A DNA stretch of 64,000 nt from Providencia rettgeri (GCF_013255915.1 NZ_CP053896.1:3782001-3846000); one strand, 5' to 3'. Positions 1 to 9,485 are shown, numbered from the stretch's first letter. Notes: a model not told the origin generated them from the sequence alone. Translations and numbers: made by a program.

Positions 1-1022
1 GGAACTCCCCGATTGCCAGTGATATGCAAAAAATTGCCCCAGCGATTGCCGCCGGTAACGCGGTCATTTTAAAACCTGCGGAAACCACACCTCTAATTTC
101 ATTAAAATTAGCTGAGCTATTTGAGCAAGCGGGTTTACCCAGCGGCCTATTGAGCGTGCTCCCGGGTAAAGGTTCGATTGTCGGTGATGCACTGGTTCGC
201 CACCCTCTGGTGAAAAAAATCTCCTTTACGGGTGGCACCAATACGGGACGACAACTGGCTCACATTGCGGCAGATAAACTTATCACCACGTCACTCGAAC
301 TTGGGGGTAAATCCCCAACTATCGTGTTGTCAGACGCTGACCTTGATATTGCTGCACACGGTGTTTGCTACGGTATCTTTAGTTCGATGGGGCAAGCCTG
401 CATCGCGGGTTCGCGTCTGTTTGTGGCTAAAGATATCTACTCATCTTTTATGGAAAAATTAACGCAACTGACCCGCAACCTGATTATTGGTGACCCAAGG
501 CAAGAGCGCGTTCATTTGGGGCCATTAATCTCCCCTTCGCACCGAGACAGCGTCAGAAACTATGTCGAACAAGCCGTACAACAAGGCGGGAAGATCCGTA
601 TTGGTGGAACTGTACCGGCTGACCCTGTACTCCAAGATGGCAACTATTTTTTACCGACGATTATCGAAGGCTTAAATAACCAATCTACTGTTTGCCAAGA
701 AGAAATTTTCGGTCCCGTACTCGTCGTTATGCCATTTGATGATGAAGACGATTTAATTCAACAAGCTAATGATTCTGTTTATGGGCTTGCAGCAGGCATT
801 TGGACAAAAGATTACACCCGGGCGTTTAAGCTCGCCGATGCGCTTGATGTCGGTACCGTTTGGGTTAATACCTATAAAGTTTTTTCTATTTCAACGCCAT
901 TTGGCGGCTTTAAAGAAAGTGGCATCGGTCGTGAAAAAGGCATTGAAAGCCTCAAAGCCTATATGCAACAAAAAAGCCTATTTCTAGCACTTAACCCACA
1001 ACCAAACCGTTGGTGTGAATAG
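1..1022 (+). CDS. Aldehyde dehydrogenase, 5' end cut off by window edge
   Basis: NAD(P)-dependent aldehyde dehydrogenase that would oxidise an aldehyde to the acid. The frame is open from base 3, giving about 339 visible residues of a family that is usually 480-500 long, so the N-terminal third is missing. Counting from the Met at base 24, the visible marks are a cofactor-loop FTGGT around residues 68-72, the catalytic Glu in LELGGKSP (E92) and the nucleophile Cys in GQACIAGSR (C126, codon 399-401). The C-terminus carries the usual PFGGFKESGIGRE motif. It lies 41 bp before a thiamine-diphosphate enzyme on the same strand, so the two are probably co-transcribed: a decarboxylase that makes an aldehyde and a dehydrogenase that removes it. 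The substrate cannot be read from the sequence. Confidence 0.93.
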   Translation, partial: NSPIASDMQKIAPAIAAGNAVILKPAETTPLISLKLAELFEQAGLPSGLLSVLPGKGSIVGDALVRHPLVKKISFTGGTNTGRQLAHIAADKLITTSLELGGKSPTIVLSDADLDIAAHGVCYGIFSSMGQACIAGSRLFVAKDIYSSFMEKLTQLTRNLIIGDPRQERVHLGPLISPSHRDSVRNYVEQAVQQGGKIRIGGTVPADPVLQDGNYFLPTIIEGLNNQSTVCQEEIFGPVLVVMPFDDEDDLIQQANDSVYGLAAGIWTKDYTRAFKLADALDVGTVWVNTYKVFSISTPFGGFKESGIGREKGIESLKAYMQQKSLFLALNPQPNRWCE

Positions 1023-1063
1023 CAAATCCGTCACCGGATTATGGCAGCATTGAGGAGAATAAA

Positions 1064-2707
1064 ATGTCTGAAATGATTACAGTTGGCGAAGCTATCGCCA
1101 GAACACTCGAACAATACCAAGTCACAACGGTTTATGGGGTTATTTCAATTCATAATTTACCCATAGCAGATGCTATCGGGCGCCGAAAAGTGATTGATTT
1201 TACGCCAAGTCGTGGAGAGGCAGGAGCCGTTACCATGGCGGATGCACATAGCCGTTTTACTGGATTAGGGGTAGCGTTAACCAGTACGGGAGCAGGAGCT
1301 GGGAATGCTGTTGGCTCAATGATTGAAGCCATGAATGCATGCTCCCCCATGATCCATATTACTGGGCAAGTTGAAAAAGCTTATCTGGATATGGACGCAG
1401 GGTTTATTCATGAAACCCATGACCAACTCGGCTTTTTACGTTCGAGTTCTAAGCTAGCTTTTCGTGTTCATACCCCCGAACAAGCCGTTGCCACTCTACA
1501 TAAAGCCATTCAGGTTGCTCAAACGATACCTTGCGGCCCTGTCTCTATCGAAATTCCAATTGATATTCAAAGTGCGCAAGTGCCATTATCTGTGCTCAGT
1601 GTGCCACTTCCCCCTTCTACGCTGCCTGACTGTTGTACATCGCTAGTCAATGCAATTTGGGATAAACTTCAACACGCTACACAGCCTCTATTATGGGTTG
1701 GCGCAGGTGCTCTACAAGCAAAAGATGCTGTCAAACGCCTTGCTGATGCGGGGATTGCCGTCATCAGCAGCACCCATGGGCGAGGTATTTTATCGGATGA
1801 CCACCCATTCAGCTTACGTGCTTTTCATAATGCAGATTCCATTGATGCATTACTGCGTTCATGTGATTTAACCATCGTCGCTGGCTCGCGTTTACGCAGT
1901 AATGAAACCAAAACATGGTCATTACCTTTGCCACATCCCATCATACAAATCGATATAAACCCACTCGCAGCCAATCGCAACTATTTAGCCGACTTAACCG
2001 TAACTGGGGATTGCAAAAGTTTACTTGAAGCACTTGCCGATAAAATTGAACAAGCCAAGCGCCCTATCTCTACTCAGTGGAAAAAACAAGTGCAAGAGGC
2101 CGTACAGCAGGCAGAAGAGCAACTCAGGCAACAATGTGGCCCTTATAGCCAACTCAGTGATGCCGTGGAGCAAGTCTTACCGAGTAACGGTATTTTTGTC
2201 CGAGACATTACGGTATCAGGGAGTTTATGGGGAAGCCGTTTACTCAAAGCGACCCAACCAATGCACAACATTCACTCATTAGCCGGTGCGATTGGTCTAG
2301 GACTCGCTATGGCAATTGGCAGTGCCAAAGCAAATCCGAATGTGCCTGTTATTGGCTTAGTGGGTGATGGCGGGTTAATGTTAGGCATAGGTGAATTGGC
2401 CACCATGGCACAAGAGCAGCTCCCCATTGTTCTGATTATTATGAATGACCAAGGTTATGGCGTAATGCGAGGTATTCAGGAAAAATATTTTTCAGACCGC
2501 CAATACTATAATGAGTTACTCACGCCTTCATTTAGCCAACTCGCTCAATCTATGGGGATTCAGGCATTTACGATAGATAAAACTACAGATTTCGAATCAA
2601 CACTACGCCAAGCCGTCGATTTGAAGCAACCTGTTGTCGTTGAAGTGTTAATGAATAGCATTGGCAAAATGAATTTCTCAGGCCCACCACAGAAAAAATT
2701 ATTTTAA
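1064..2707 (+). CDS. Thiamine-diphosphate-dependent enzyme, acetolactate synthase/2-oxoacid decarboxylase type
   Basis: 547 residues with the three-domain plan of the POX/ALS/decarboxylase family. The N-terminal Pyr domain carries the proton-relay Glu in RGEAGAV (E52). A central Rossmann-like domain lies at about 190-330. The C-terminal PP domain carries the diphosphate/Mg motif from GDGG (434-437) to the Asn of MNDQGYG (N461). A good ribosome site (gaggag) precedes the ATG. Placement directly after an aldehyde dehydrogenase suggests a 2-oxoacid decarboxylase feeding an aldehyde to its neighbour, as in pathways that degrade 2-ketoarginine or aromatic oxoacids. That assignment is inference; an oxidase or carboligase role is possible. 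No FAD-specific features were recognised. Confidence 0.85.
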   Translation: MSEMITVGEAIARTLEQYQVTTVYGVISIHNLPIADAIGRRKVIDFTPSRGEAGAVTMADAHSRFTGLGVALTSTGAGAGNAVGSMIEAMNACSPMIHITGQVEKAYLDMDAGFIHETHDQLGFLRSSSKLAFRVHTPEQAVATLHKAIQVAQTIPCGPVSIEIPIDIQSAQVPLSVLSVPLPPSTLPDCCTSLVNAIWDKLQHATQPLLWVGAGALQAKDAVKRLADAGIAVISSTHGRGILSDDHPFSLRAFHNADSIDALLRSCDLTIVAGSRLRSNETKTWSLPLPHPIIQIDINPLAANRNYLADLTVTGDCKSLLEALADKIEQAKRPISTQWKKQVQEAVQQAEEQLRQQCGPYSQLSDAVEQVLPSNGIFVRDITVSGSLWGSRLLKATQPMHNIHSLAGAIGLGLAMAIGSAKANPNVPVIGLVGDGGLMLGIGELATMAQEQLPIVLIIMNDQGYGVMRGIQEKYFSDRQYYNELLTPSFSQLAQSMGIQAFTIDKTTDFESTLRQAVDLKQPVVVEVLMNSIGKMNFSGPPQKKLF

Positions 2708-2722
2708 CTTTCAAACTAATAC

Positions 2723-2740
2723 GGGTGGCACAAGCCACCC
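2723..2740 (+). terminator. GC-rich hairpin after the TPP-enzyme gene
   Basis: A perfect 7-bp stem (GGGTGGC / GCCACCC) with a 4-base loop lies 16 bp past the stop codon. It sits between two convergent genes and may stop both transcripts. There is no clear U-run on either side, so termination could be weak or Rho-assisted. Confidence 0.4.
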
Positions 2741-2772
2741 TACTTCATTGATAGATAATGATGCAGTCAAGG

Positions 2773-3267
2773 CTATAAATTTGGCTTAAAATATTGCGTA
2801 TAAATAGAAATAGCTTGCTCTTTTAAGACGCCTTTAACCACTTCAGGTTTAAAGGGGCTTTTGGCAAAAATCTCATCGCTACCTAACATAATATTAAAAC
2901 CTGCAATCTCTGCGAGTTCATCATGAGAAAGGCTATAAACCATCCGACCTAATTGGCTCCATACCATTGCACCGGAACACATACAACATGGCTCACAGCT
3001 GGTATACAGCGTATAATCTGATAAATCCATGACTTTATGTTCAGAGCAATACTGGCGTATGAGACCTAACTCCGCATGATAGGTCGGGTCACTTTCAGTA
3101 TGGATATGATTTTCACCAGTCATAACGACTTGGTTATTTTTAACCAATACCGCACCAAAGGGTTCATTACCATTTTTCGCCGCATCCGTAGCCAAAGCTA
3201 AAGCCTGAGTCATAAACTGAATATCCAATTCAAACTGTTGCGCATTGTTTTTCGATTTATTTTCCAT
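2773..3267 (-). CDS. Zinc-dependent nucleoside/guanine-type deaminase
   Basis: Cytidine/deoxycytidylate deaminase-fold hydrolase that removes an amino group from a nucleobase or related ring. The zinc site is complete: HAE in the TYHAELGL segment supplies a ligand and the catalytic Glu, and PCCMC supplies the two Cys ligands. EPFGAVLVK near the N-terminus is also typical. The frame stays open upstream to 3327, but the ATG at 3267 is preferred because an AAGG site precedes it; this gives 164 residues, close to the family norm. The C-terminal region (FNIMLGSDEIFAKSPFKPEV) resembles guanine deaminase-like members rather than tRNA-adenosine deaminase TadA. It is monocistronic and convergent with the TPP-enzyme gene. 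The exact base used is uncertain. Confidence 0.85.
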   Translation of the reverse strand: MENKSKNNAQQFELDIQFMTQALALATDAAKNGNEPFGAVLVKNNQVVMTGENHIHTESDPTYHAELGLIRQYCSEHKVMDLSDYTLYTSCEPCCMCSGAMVWSQLGRMVYSLSHDELAEIAGFNIMLGSDEIFAKSPFKPEVVKGVLKEQAISIYTQYFKPNL

Positions 3268-3482
3268 ATACACTACCTTCATGTGTGGATTTATATAATT
3301 TACAAATGGTTTAAATAGATATATCAAGTTTACTGGGCTAGTAAAACATAAAAAATGGCCATTCTCATTAATGCTAAAAAAACTGAGCTATTAGAGAGTC
3401 AACGCTAAAGAATGTACCTACTCTAATTTTCAAGTCAGATATTTAGTTTATCACTAACTGCAACTTTATATAAAACAGCTAA

Positions 3483-4535
3483 TTATTGGTAAGAATATGT
3501 TAAGCCAATCATTGCATTTGCTGTTCCCGTTTTGAATTCTTCTTCTGGCTTACGTACATAGCCAAAACCCAAGCTAAAACTAATTGAGTTATTTTTTTCA
3601 GCGGTACCAGAACGCTGAATATAATATTTCTGTTGGCCTGGAATATTTGGAGCAGAGCCATCTGGGCCAAATTGTAATCGTTGTCCGCTTAAACCTATTA
3701 CAGCATATCCAACACCTGATGCAGAAGAATCAGCTGTTAGCGTTGAAACCGTAGTTTTATTTGTTGTATCAGATAAATCAACAATTGATACATATACATT
3801 TATATTAGGGTCACATTGTAGTGAAAATGATTGTCTTTTTAGGCTTATATTTTCTGATGCGTCTGCCTTTTCAATAATACTTGCTGGAATTTTTTCCATT
3901 TCAACAGAGACAATTTTATTTGTTGGTGCACAGCTAGAAACAGTAGCATTAACAGTTATTGGGTTATATTGTACATTAACTATCTCTTGCAGATTTCCAA
4001 CATCATCATAACACGCATATCGATACATTTTTTGACTTGGAATCACCACACTTCCAATAATTCTATCCGGTCCTTTGTAGATAAAAACACCTATAGTGAC
4101 TTTAATAGGAGATGCTATTCGTGAATTATTACTTAAACTACCTTCCCAAACGACTGTATTTTTAACCGGTAACGGGACAAAACTTTCGTTAAATCCCCCA
4201 ATAGGGGAAAATGAAAATCCAGAAATACCAGTTTCAAATAAATAAATCATCGGGTGAGAAGGTGATGCTTGATAAGATTGCCCATTCCAATGAGCTATTG
4301 GTTGGTACTCTATTCGACCAAGTGTATAGTTTATACTATTACTATTACATATGCTTATTCCTCTCCGAGAACCAGAGTTTTTAATAATCTCACCAAATGG
4401 TATTTGGTCGGCAGGCCCAGTGATCTCTATGTTAGTCATAGAATTAGTATTATACGTGTACTCAGGGATACCAAAAGCTTGACCCGATTGAAATAAAAAA
4501 GCAATAAAAAAAAACGTTGTACTACATTGTTTCAT
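3483..4535 (-). CDS. Fimbrial tip adhesin, two-domain type
   Basis: Last gene of the fimbrial operon. The 350-residue product begins with a signal peptide (about 1-21, ending near QAFG). An N-terminal part of about 180 residues without pilin character is the presumed receptor-binding domain. A C-terminal pilin domain runs from about residue 200, with a Cys pair (SSCAPTN and SLQCDPN) and an alternating C-terminal strand ending in TYSYQ. Size and layout are those of FimH/MrkD-like adhesins. It starts 8 bp after the preceding chaperone gene. Composition is strongly AT-rich like the rest of the cluster. The ligand cannot be predicted from the sequence. Confidence 0.8.
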   Translation of the reverse strand: MKQCSTTFFFIAFLFQSGQAFGIPEYTYNTNSMTNIEITGPADQIPFGEIIKNSGSRRGISICNSNSINYTLGRIEYQPIAHWNGQSYQASPSHPMIYLFETGISGFSFSPIGGFNESFVPLPVKNTVVWEGSLSNNSRIASPIKVTIGVFIYKGPDRIIGSVVIPSQKMYRYACYDDVGNLQEIVNVQYNPITVNATVSSCAPTNKIVSVEMEKIPASIIEKADASENISLKRQSFSLQCDPNINVYVSIVDLSDTTNKTTVSTLTADSSASGVGYAVIGLSGQRLQFGPDGSAPNIPGQQKYYIQRSGTAEKNNSISFSLGFGYVRKPEEEFKTGTANAMIGLTYSYQ

Positions 4536-4543
4536 ATTAATTC

Positions 4544-5194
4544 CTAATTTTTACTATATGATAAATCCAGTGATTTAATTACGTCATTACTCTCATCATA
4601 AAAATTAACCCATATATGGCATGTATTACCTTTACAAATATCGTTTAATTTCACCTTTTCCTCTGGAACTATATTTACTATCCGTTCATTATTATATTGC
4701 TTATCTTTTGAAACTGAAATTGTAAAAATAAACTTTGATTTATTAATCAAATAAAACTCTTTATTAAAATTGATTAAACTTATTTTATCATAATCACTTT
4801 CTCGTATTTTACGATGTCGATAAATAACTTTAAAATGTGAGCGAATCGCTAGAGAAATAGAATTTTCACCACTATTTAAATCTGACTTTGGAATTGATGT
4901 AACAGTTAAGTTAATTAATTCATCTGATATATTATCAATTGCTGTTGTTGGTAATATTGTTATAATACCATTACTGTTTCTAGGAAGTAAAAAAAGTGGT
5001 GGTGATATGATAAATCTTTTATCACTTAATTCACTTTTTATTAAATAATCACTATTTTCATCATTCATTATTTTTATATTTAATGATTTATTTTCGTTAT
5101 TAATTAAAAACCGTGTACCAACAAGTGTTGTACCAGAAAATGCATTGGTAATAAAGAAAACAAAAAATATAGCCATTAAAATTCTATTAATCAT
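4544..5194 (-). CDS. Second periplasmic fimbrial chaperone
   Basis: PapD-like two-domain immunoglobulin-fold chaperone, 216 residues from the ATG at 5194, with a signal peptide ending near NAFSG. The N-terminal domain shows the TRFLINN start and the hydrophobic F(I)ISPPLFLLPRNS G1-loop region typical of the family. The start overlaps the stop of the upstream subunit gene by 8 bp, which points to translational coupling. The operon already has a chaperone gene next to the usher, so this one may serve a particular subunit, most plausibly the adhesin encoded directly downstream. It is shorter and more diverged than the first chaperone. Confidence 0.82.
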   Translation of the reverse strand: MINRILMAIFFVFFITNAFSGTTLVGTRFLINNENKSLNIKIMNDENSDYLIKSELSDKRFIISPPLFLLPRNSNGIITILPTTAIDNISDELINLTVTSIPKSDLNSGENSISLAIRSHFKVIYRHRKIRESDYDKISLINFNKEFYLINKSKFIFTISVSKDKQYNNERIVNIVPEEKVKLNDICKGNTCHIWVNFYDESNDVIKSLDLSYSKN

Positions 5195-5705
5195 AAGACA
5201 ACTCGAAATTTGCAATACAGAGCACTTTACCTGCAGAAGAAGTATTACTTGTTTTAATGTAAGAAGCGTAAAAATTAAAAATATTATTCACTAAGTTATG
5301 GTCAATTTTTAAAGTTGTTTTATTATTACTTATATCTATAATTTTTTTATTGTTATCATAAATTCCTATTGCAATATTACTTGCACCAGCATCTGTTTCA
5401 TCTAAATTTTTTAATAAATTAGTCATTATAGTATCATTTACACCTGTAAATATAATATGAGCAGAATTAATATTTTTAGGGCAATTTTCTAGAACAATTG
5501 AAAATGGTGTTTCAGTGAAAGGAATACCGACCAGCTTTCCATTCAAATCGTTAGGATTAAGTCCGACTAGTAAACTAGCTGTATCATTAGAAACAGTGCA
5601 GCTACGCTCCATAACATTTGCATTAATGTTAATTTTTATTTGTTCGCTAAAAACAACTCTAGGAAGAAGTAGGAATATTATTAAAAACCCAATAATTTTA
5701 TTCAT
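5187..5705 (-). CDS. Minor fimbrial subunit
   Basis: 172-residue type 1-like pilin. A signal peptide runs to about residue 20 (LPRVVFS), followed by ININANVMERSCTV with the first Cys. The second Cys is in VLENCPKN, and the C-terminus ends in the donor-strand pattern FELSYD. The ATG at 5705 is preferred over the earlier Met because it opens the signal peptide. It overlaps the upstream subunit gene by 8 bp and the downstream chaperone gene by 8 bp. By position it is an adaptor or minor subunit near the tip; the exact place in the fibre is inferred. Confidence 0.82.
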   Translation of the reverse strand: MNKIIGFLIIFLLLPRVVFSEQIKININANVMERSCTVSNDTASLLVGLNPNDLNGKLVGIPFTETPFSIVLENCPKNINSAHIIFTGVNDTIMTNLLKNLDETDAGASNIAIGIYDNNKKIIDISNNKTTLKIDHNLVNNIFNFYASYIKTSNTSSAGKVLCIANFELSYD

Positions 5706-6225
5706 AATAAATATCCAAAAAAAGTAAAGATGACGCATCACCTGATCCTATATTTATTTGAGTTGACTTATATCTTAAATAGAAATTCAAGTCATAACTT
5801 GGGGTTGTGATAACTTCATTCAAAGCATACTTTGTATTTAATGAAATTTTTTTCCGGTATTTATCTAATATTTCAATAGCAAGTCCGGTAGCAATATCAC
5901 CTTCAAGACTGTTTGCCTTTCCTAATATTTTCAATAAGGTTGGGTCGTTATCATCTTCCTCCCCAGAAAATTTATATGACATATTATTAACTTTACCAGA
6001 ACAATTCTCGAGATGTATTGAAATAGGTTGCGTAGCACTAGTCGAGCCAATTTGATTAAAATCACTTGGATTTAAATCTAAAAAATTGATATTTTTAATT
6101 AAATCCTTACCCGTCACATTGCAGCTTTGTGTTAATATTTCACCATTAACATTAACTGTGACATCGACTGCGTACGCAAAAAAACCGATGAAGTATATAA
6201 CTAAAAAAATAATATTTGTTTTCAT
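5698..6225 (-). CDS. Minor fimbrial subunit
   Basis: 175-residue pilin-family protein with a signal peptide (to about FFAYA) followed by VDVTVNVNGEILTQSCNVTG. The first Cys of the disulfide is here and the second is in IHLENCSGK. The C-terminus ends LFLDIYYE, matching the conserved penultimate Tyr strand. The ATG at 6225 follows an AGGAAC ribosome site. It lies 13 bp after the usher stop and overlaps the next subunit gene. It and its neighbour are related to each other (both have LNPxD plus an ENCxK(N) motif), which suggests an old duplication. Confidence 0.82.
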   Translation of the reverse strand: MKTNIIFLVIYFIGFFAYAVDVTVNVNGEILTQSCNVTGKDLIKNINFLDLNPSDFNQIGSTSATQPISIHLENCSGKVNNMSYKFSGEEDDNDPTLLKILGKANSLEGDIATGLAIEILDKYRKKISLNTKYALNEVITTPSYDLNFYLRYKSTQINIGSGDASSLLFLDIYYE

Positions 6226-6238
6226 TATATAGTTCCTA

Positions 6239-8722
6239 TTATTGGCACGCCACATTAACTTTGTTAATATTCTTCATTTTATCATTTTCATCATATTTAA
6301 TAGAAAACTTACAAAGTTTATCTTTATCTATATTTACTGTATAGCTTGAATTAGGTTTAACACCAGTTAAATAAACTGTACTATCATCATTTACAATAGA
6401 TATATTTTTTCCAGAATCATTAACTACTACTGTTCCAAATTTAATTGGTTTTTCTTGATACTGAAGTGAAACTAAAAAATTATACCCTTTACGTACATCA
6501 AAAATAACTTTACTGATAGCTCCTCGTGTCGGAGCTACTTTTATAATTTTACCATCAATATCATAACCTGCCCCTAATGATTCAGGTGATAGACCTATAT
6601 CATTATAGTGATATGCCGTTGCGTAAGGAATTAAAGCGTAACCACTATTATTGATAGTAATATTTTCACCTGTTTTATCAACTTTAGCTCCAGCAGCCCC
6701 TTTGGCTTCAACTAAAATTGCAGTATCATTTGCCTCTCTAGCAAAAAGTAAACCACCAGAATGAACAAGGACAGAACCAGTGACTCCATAATCAAGCTCT
6801 TTTGAATTATTTGAAAATGATGTTCCAGCGCTAAGTTCTGTTACATCTGCTTTATAACGTAGATTTAAATTTGATTTATTATCATTATTATTATTTATAG
6901 TTTGATAAATATTATAATTTAATTTTTCATTTAATGCCGTACCATATAGACTTGTCATAGTGTTATACTTTGAGTCATTGACAGTGGTACTATTTGTAAT
7001 ATACATTCTATTTTTATCCATCGCATTTGACAATGGGATAGATAATGACAAGTAAAATATATTGTCTGTATTATGGCTATACGTATTTTTATTATAGCTA
7101 GCTGATAGTATAATATTATTATACTGAGACAATGTCTTATTCCAGCCTATTTGAATATTTTTAGATTTTAAGTCGCTCCCCCAGTATGAATTAACATTTC
7201 CCCATGCATATAATTGTCCATAGTCACCTAAACTTTGAGAAATATTTACTTGAAAGCTGTTCTTTTTCCTTTCATTACTTGAATAAAATAAGTAATCATT
7301 TATTTCACCTTTGTAACTATTTCTGTAATTAGCTTCACTAAAAGTATAATAGTCAGATGTTGAGTATCTATATCCTGTCAACTGAATATTTGTACCAATA
7401 TCACTAAATGATTTCGCATACAATATTCTATATGACCCCCCACTATATTTTTTATCATGTATTTTAGCTTGTGCTTGTATTGTATCAATAGATAAAGCTC
7501 CAAATGCACCAATATCTTTACTTAAACCGATTCCAGTAGCTAGATAGCCACTCGCAATTTGATATCCCGTATAAAGAGTTGAATCTAGTGGTAAGCCAAT
7601 TCCAATTGTCCCTTGAGCAAACTTATCTTTTTTGGCTGATGTTATATCTAGCTGCCCAAAAGTAAGTGAGTAATTATAACTACCTTTTCGTAGTAAATTC
7701 GGTAAAGAAGAATATGGAACGATATACTTTGTTACTACGCCTTCACCTGATGTTAGCTCAACTTCATAGTCACCACTTGTACCAACAGAGTTTAAATTAT
7801 CAATATTATATGGACCTGGGTTAATATACTCTTGGTACAATATATTTCCATTTTGTTTAATTGTTATCTTTGATCTAGACTCTGCTATACCTTTAATTGT
7901 TGGGCTATATCCTTTTTCGCTATCTGGTAGCATTTCATTTGCAGTAGATAATGTGATACCTATATACGGATTTGAGTCAAAAATCATTGAACCTAAAACA
8001 GTTTGGCCTGCAATAAGTGTACTTTTAATTGAATTTATATTTCTTAAGATTGAAATATTATTTGACTTCCATTCATGATTTGATTTTGACCCCATTTTAT
8101 TCTGATTATAGTATAAGTTTGAACTGATGCGCCAAGCACCTAGGTTCAACCTATTATTTAAATTCAAAAACAGAGAAGAATAGTTACTCATTCTATTATT
8201 TCTTGAATATGACCCATTTAAATTGTAATTTGTCATTAGTGCAGAAATACCATCATCCCAATCATTCTCGCTTGCCAAGGTTGATCTAATGGAATTAAGA
8301 TATATTTGTGGTATTGAGAGTGTTAGTGTTAACTTTGACAAGTCAACATTATAGCTAAAATTATTTATGTATTTATCAATATCAATACACTCATTATCAT
8401 TTATTTTTGATAGATTAATTTTTTCTTGAGTATCCTTATTAAAGGGAATCAAACTCACAATTTCTTTTGTAAAACAAGCTATAACTTTCTTATCATTACT
8501 TTGCTTGAACTCAATACTAACATTTCTAATAAATCCATCACCAACATTCAGGTTTAAAAAATATTTCCCAGGTGTAACATTATTGCCTGCCGAAAGATAA
8601 GACAAATCATCGATAGAAGAAACATCAGAACCTAAAAATAAAGGATTGAAGTAATCTTGCGAATGTAAGTCATTAGAATGTAAAAATAGACTAATCAAAA
8701 AAAATTTTCTTATTATTCGCAT
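6239..8722 (-). CDS. Outer-membrane fimbrial usher
   Basis: FimD/PapC-family usher, 827 residues from the ATG at 8722 (GGAAG ribosome site). It begins with a signal peptide and then DYFNPLFLG, the start of the N-terminal periplasmic chaperone-binding domain. The middle of the protein is the 24-strand barrel with the plug region. GAISKVIFDVRKGYNFLVSL and the C-terminal Cys pair (DKLCKFSI and NVACQ) mark the C-terminal domains. It sits 16 bp after the first chaperone gene. It receives chaperone-subunit complexes and exports the growing fibre. The gene is extremely AT-rich and rich in Asn, Lys and Ile codons, unlike the core genes elsewhere in the window, which suggests horizontal acquisition. 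Confidence 0.93.
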   Translation of the reverse strand: MRIIRKFFLISLFLHSNDLHSQDYFNPLFLGSDVSSIDDLSYLSAGNNVTPGKYFLNLNVGDGFIRNVSIEFKQSNDKKVIACFTKEIVSLIPFNKDTQEKINLSKINDNECIDIDKYINNFSYNVDLSKLTLTLSIPQIYLNSIRSTLASENDWDDGISALMTNYNLNGSYSRNNRMSNYSSLFLNLNNRLNLGAWRISSNLYYNQNKMGSKSNHEWKSNNISILRNINSIKSTLIAGQTVLGSMIFDSNPYIGITLSTANEMLPDSEKGYSPTIKGIAESRSKITIKQNGNILYQEYINPGPYNIDNLNSVGTSGDYEVELTSGEGVVTKYIVPYSSLPNLLRKGSYNYSLTFGQLDITSAKKDKFAQGTIGIGLPLDSTLYTGYQIASGYLATGIGLSKDIGAFGALSIDTIQAQAKIHDKKYSGGSYRILYAKSFSDIGTNIQLTGYRYSTSDYYTFSEANYRNSYKGEINDYLFYSSNERKKNSFQVNISQSLGDYGQLYAWGNVNSYWGSDLKSKNIQIGWNKTLSQYNNIILSASYNKNTYSHNTDNIFYLSLSIPLSNAMDKNRMYITNSTTVNDSKYNTMTSLYGTALNEKLNYNIYQTINNNNDNKSNLNLRYKADVTELSAGTSFSNNSKELDYGVTGSVLVHSGGLLFAREANDTAILVEAKGAAGAKVDKTGENITINNSGYALIPYATAYHYNDIGLSPESLGAGYDIDGKIIKVAPTRGAISKVIFDVRKGYNFLVSLQYQEKPIKFGTVVVNDSGKNISIVNDDSTVYLTGVKPNSSYTVNIDKDKLCKFSIKYDENDKMKNINKVNVACQ

Positions 8723-8738
8723 AGATATACTTCCAGAA

Positions 8739-9431
8739 TTAAACAAAGTTACACTGTATATTTTTTATCTGAACACCATAGTCATTAATGAAATTGAAAA
8801 ATAATTTTTTACTCTTATCATTATTATTAATATGGATGAATGTTTTTGGTGCTATCGTTTCTGCTTTTGATACTTCAACACCATTTATAGTCAAAGATAC
8901 TAAATTCATATAAAATGGAGTTGGGTTATCAATTCTTAATTTATTATTTTCATAACTACATTTTAAATCTTTGTATGACTCAAATGAATTTCCTTTAATT
9001 TCACTAGGTCTAACAATAAGCTTTATTTTAGTTGTCGTTGATATTAATAATGCATTATCTATCTTCTGTTCTTGTTCTGTTAAAGATGGAATAACTTTTG
9101 AGTTTAGATAATATAACTTCTCTCTGTCTTTAGGTAACTGTTCTTTATCCCCAGTAAAAACAACATTCAATAAGCTATCTGAATTTGATTTAATTACAAA
9201 TAAAGGCGGTGTTATTACAAAATCAGTACTTTTTTTTTCATGATCATCCGATACCCATGATTGAACAAGGTAATTTCCATCTTTATCACTATTATATATT
9301 TTTAATGTTATTTGATTTTTTTCAGTTGGATAAATTAATCGAGTTGCACCTAGTGAGACTCCGCCAGCATAGACCGATTGGCAAAAGAAAAAGAAAAATA
9401 AAGATAATATAACGAATATTTTTTTTAGCAT
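8739..9431 (-). CDS. Periplasmic fimbrial chaperone
   Basis: PapD-family chaperone, 230 residues from the ATG at 9431 (GGAG nine bases upstream), with a long hydrophobic signal peptide ending at VYAGG. Family marks are VSLGATRLIYP at the start of the mature protein, VITPPLFVIKSNSDSLLNVVF in the G1 region and KLYYLNSKVIPS. It would bind each subunit by donor-strand complementation and bring it to the usher encoded next. A longer reading to 9473 would begin inside a strong stem-loop and is less likely. The gap to the major subunit gene holds that stem-loop. Confidence 0.9.
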   Translation of the reverse strand: MLKKIFVILSLFFFFFCQSVYAGGVSLGATRLIYPTEKNQITLKIYNSDKDGNYLVQSWVSDDHEKKSTDFVITPPLFVIKSNSDSLLNVVFTGDKEQLPKDREKLYYLNSKVIPSLTEQEQKIDNALLISTTTKIKLIVRPSEIKGNSFESYKDLKCSYENNKLRIDNPTPFYMNLVSLTINGVEVSKAETIAPKTFIHINNNDKSKKLFFNFINDYGVQIKNIQCNFV

Positions 9432-9447
9432 ATAAACAAGCTCCATG

Positions 9448-9481
9448 ATTAATGATTGGCCATCACTGGCCAATCATTAAT
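9448..9481 (-). terminator. 14-bp stem-loop after the major fimbrial subunit gene
   Basis: A perfect inverted repeat with 14-base arms (ATTAATGATTGGCC at 9448-9461 and its complement at 9468-9481) and a 6-base loop begins 4 bases past the major subunit stop codon. There is no U-run after it on the minus strand, so it is better read as an mRNA-stabilising or partial-termination element than a full terminator. It would leave more message for the major subunit than for the assembly genes. Confidence 0.65.
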
Positions 9482-9485
9482 AAAA

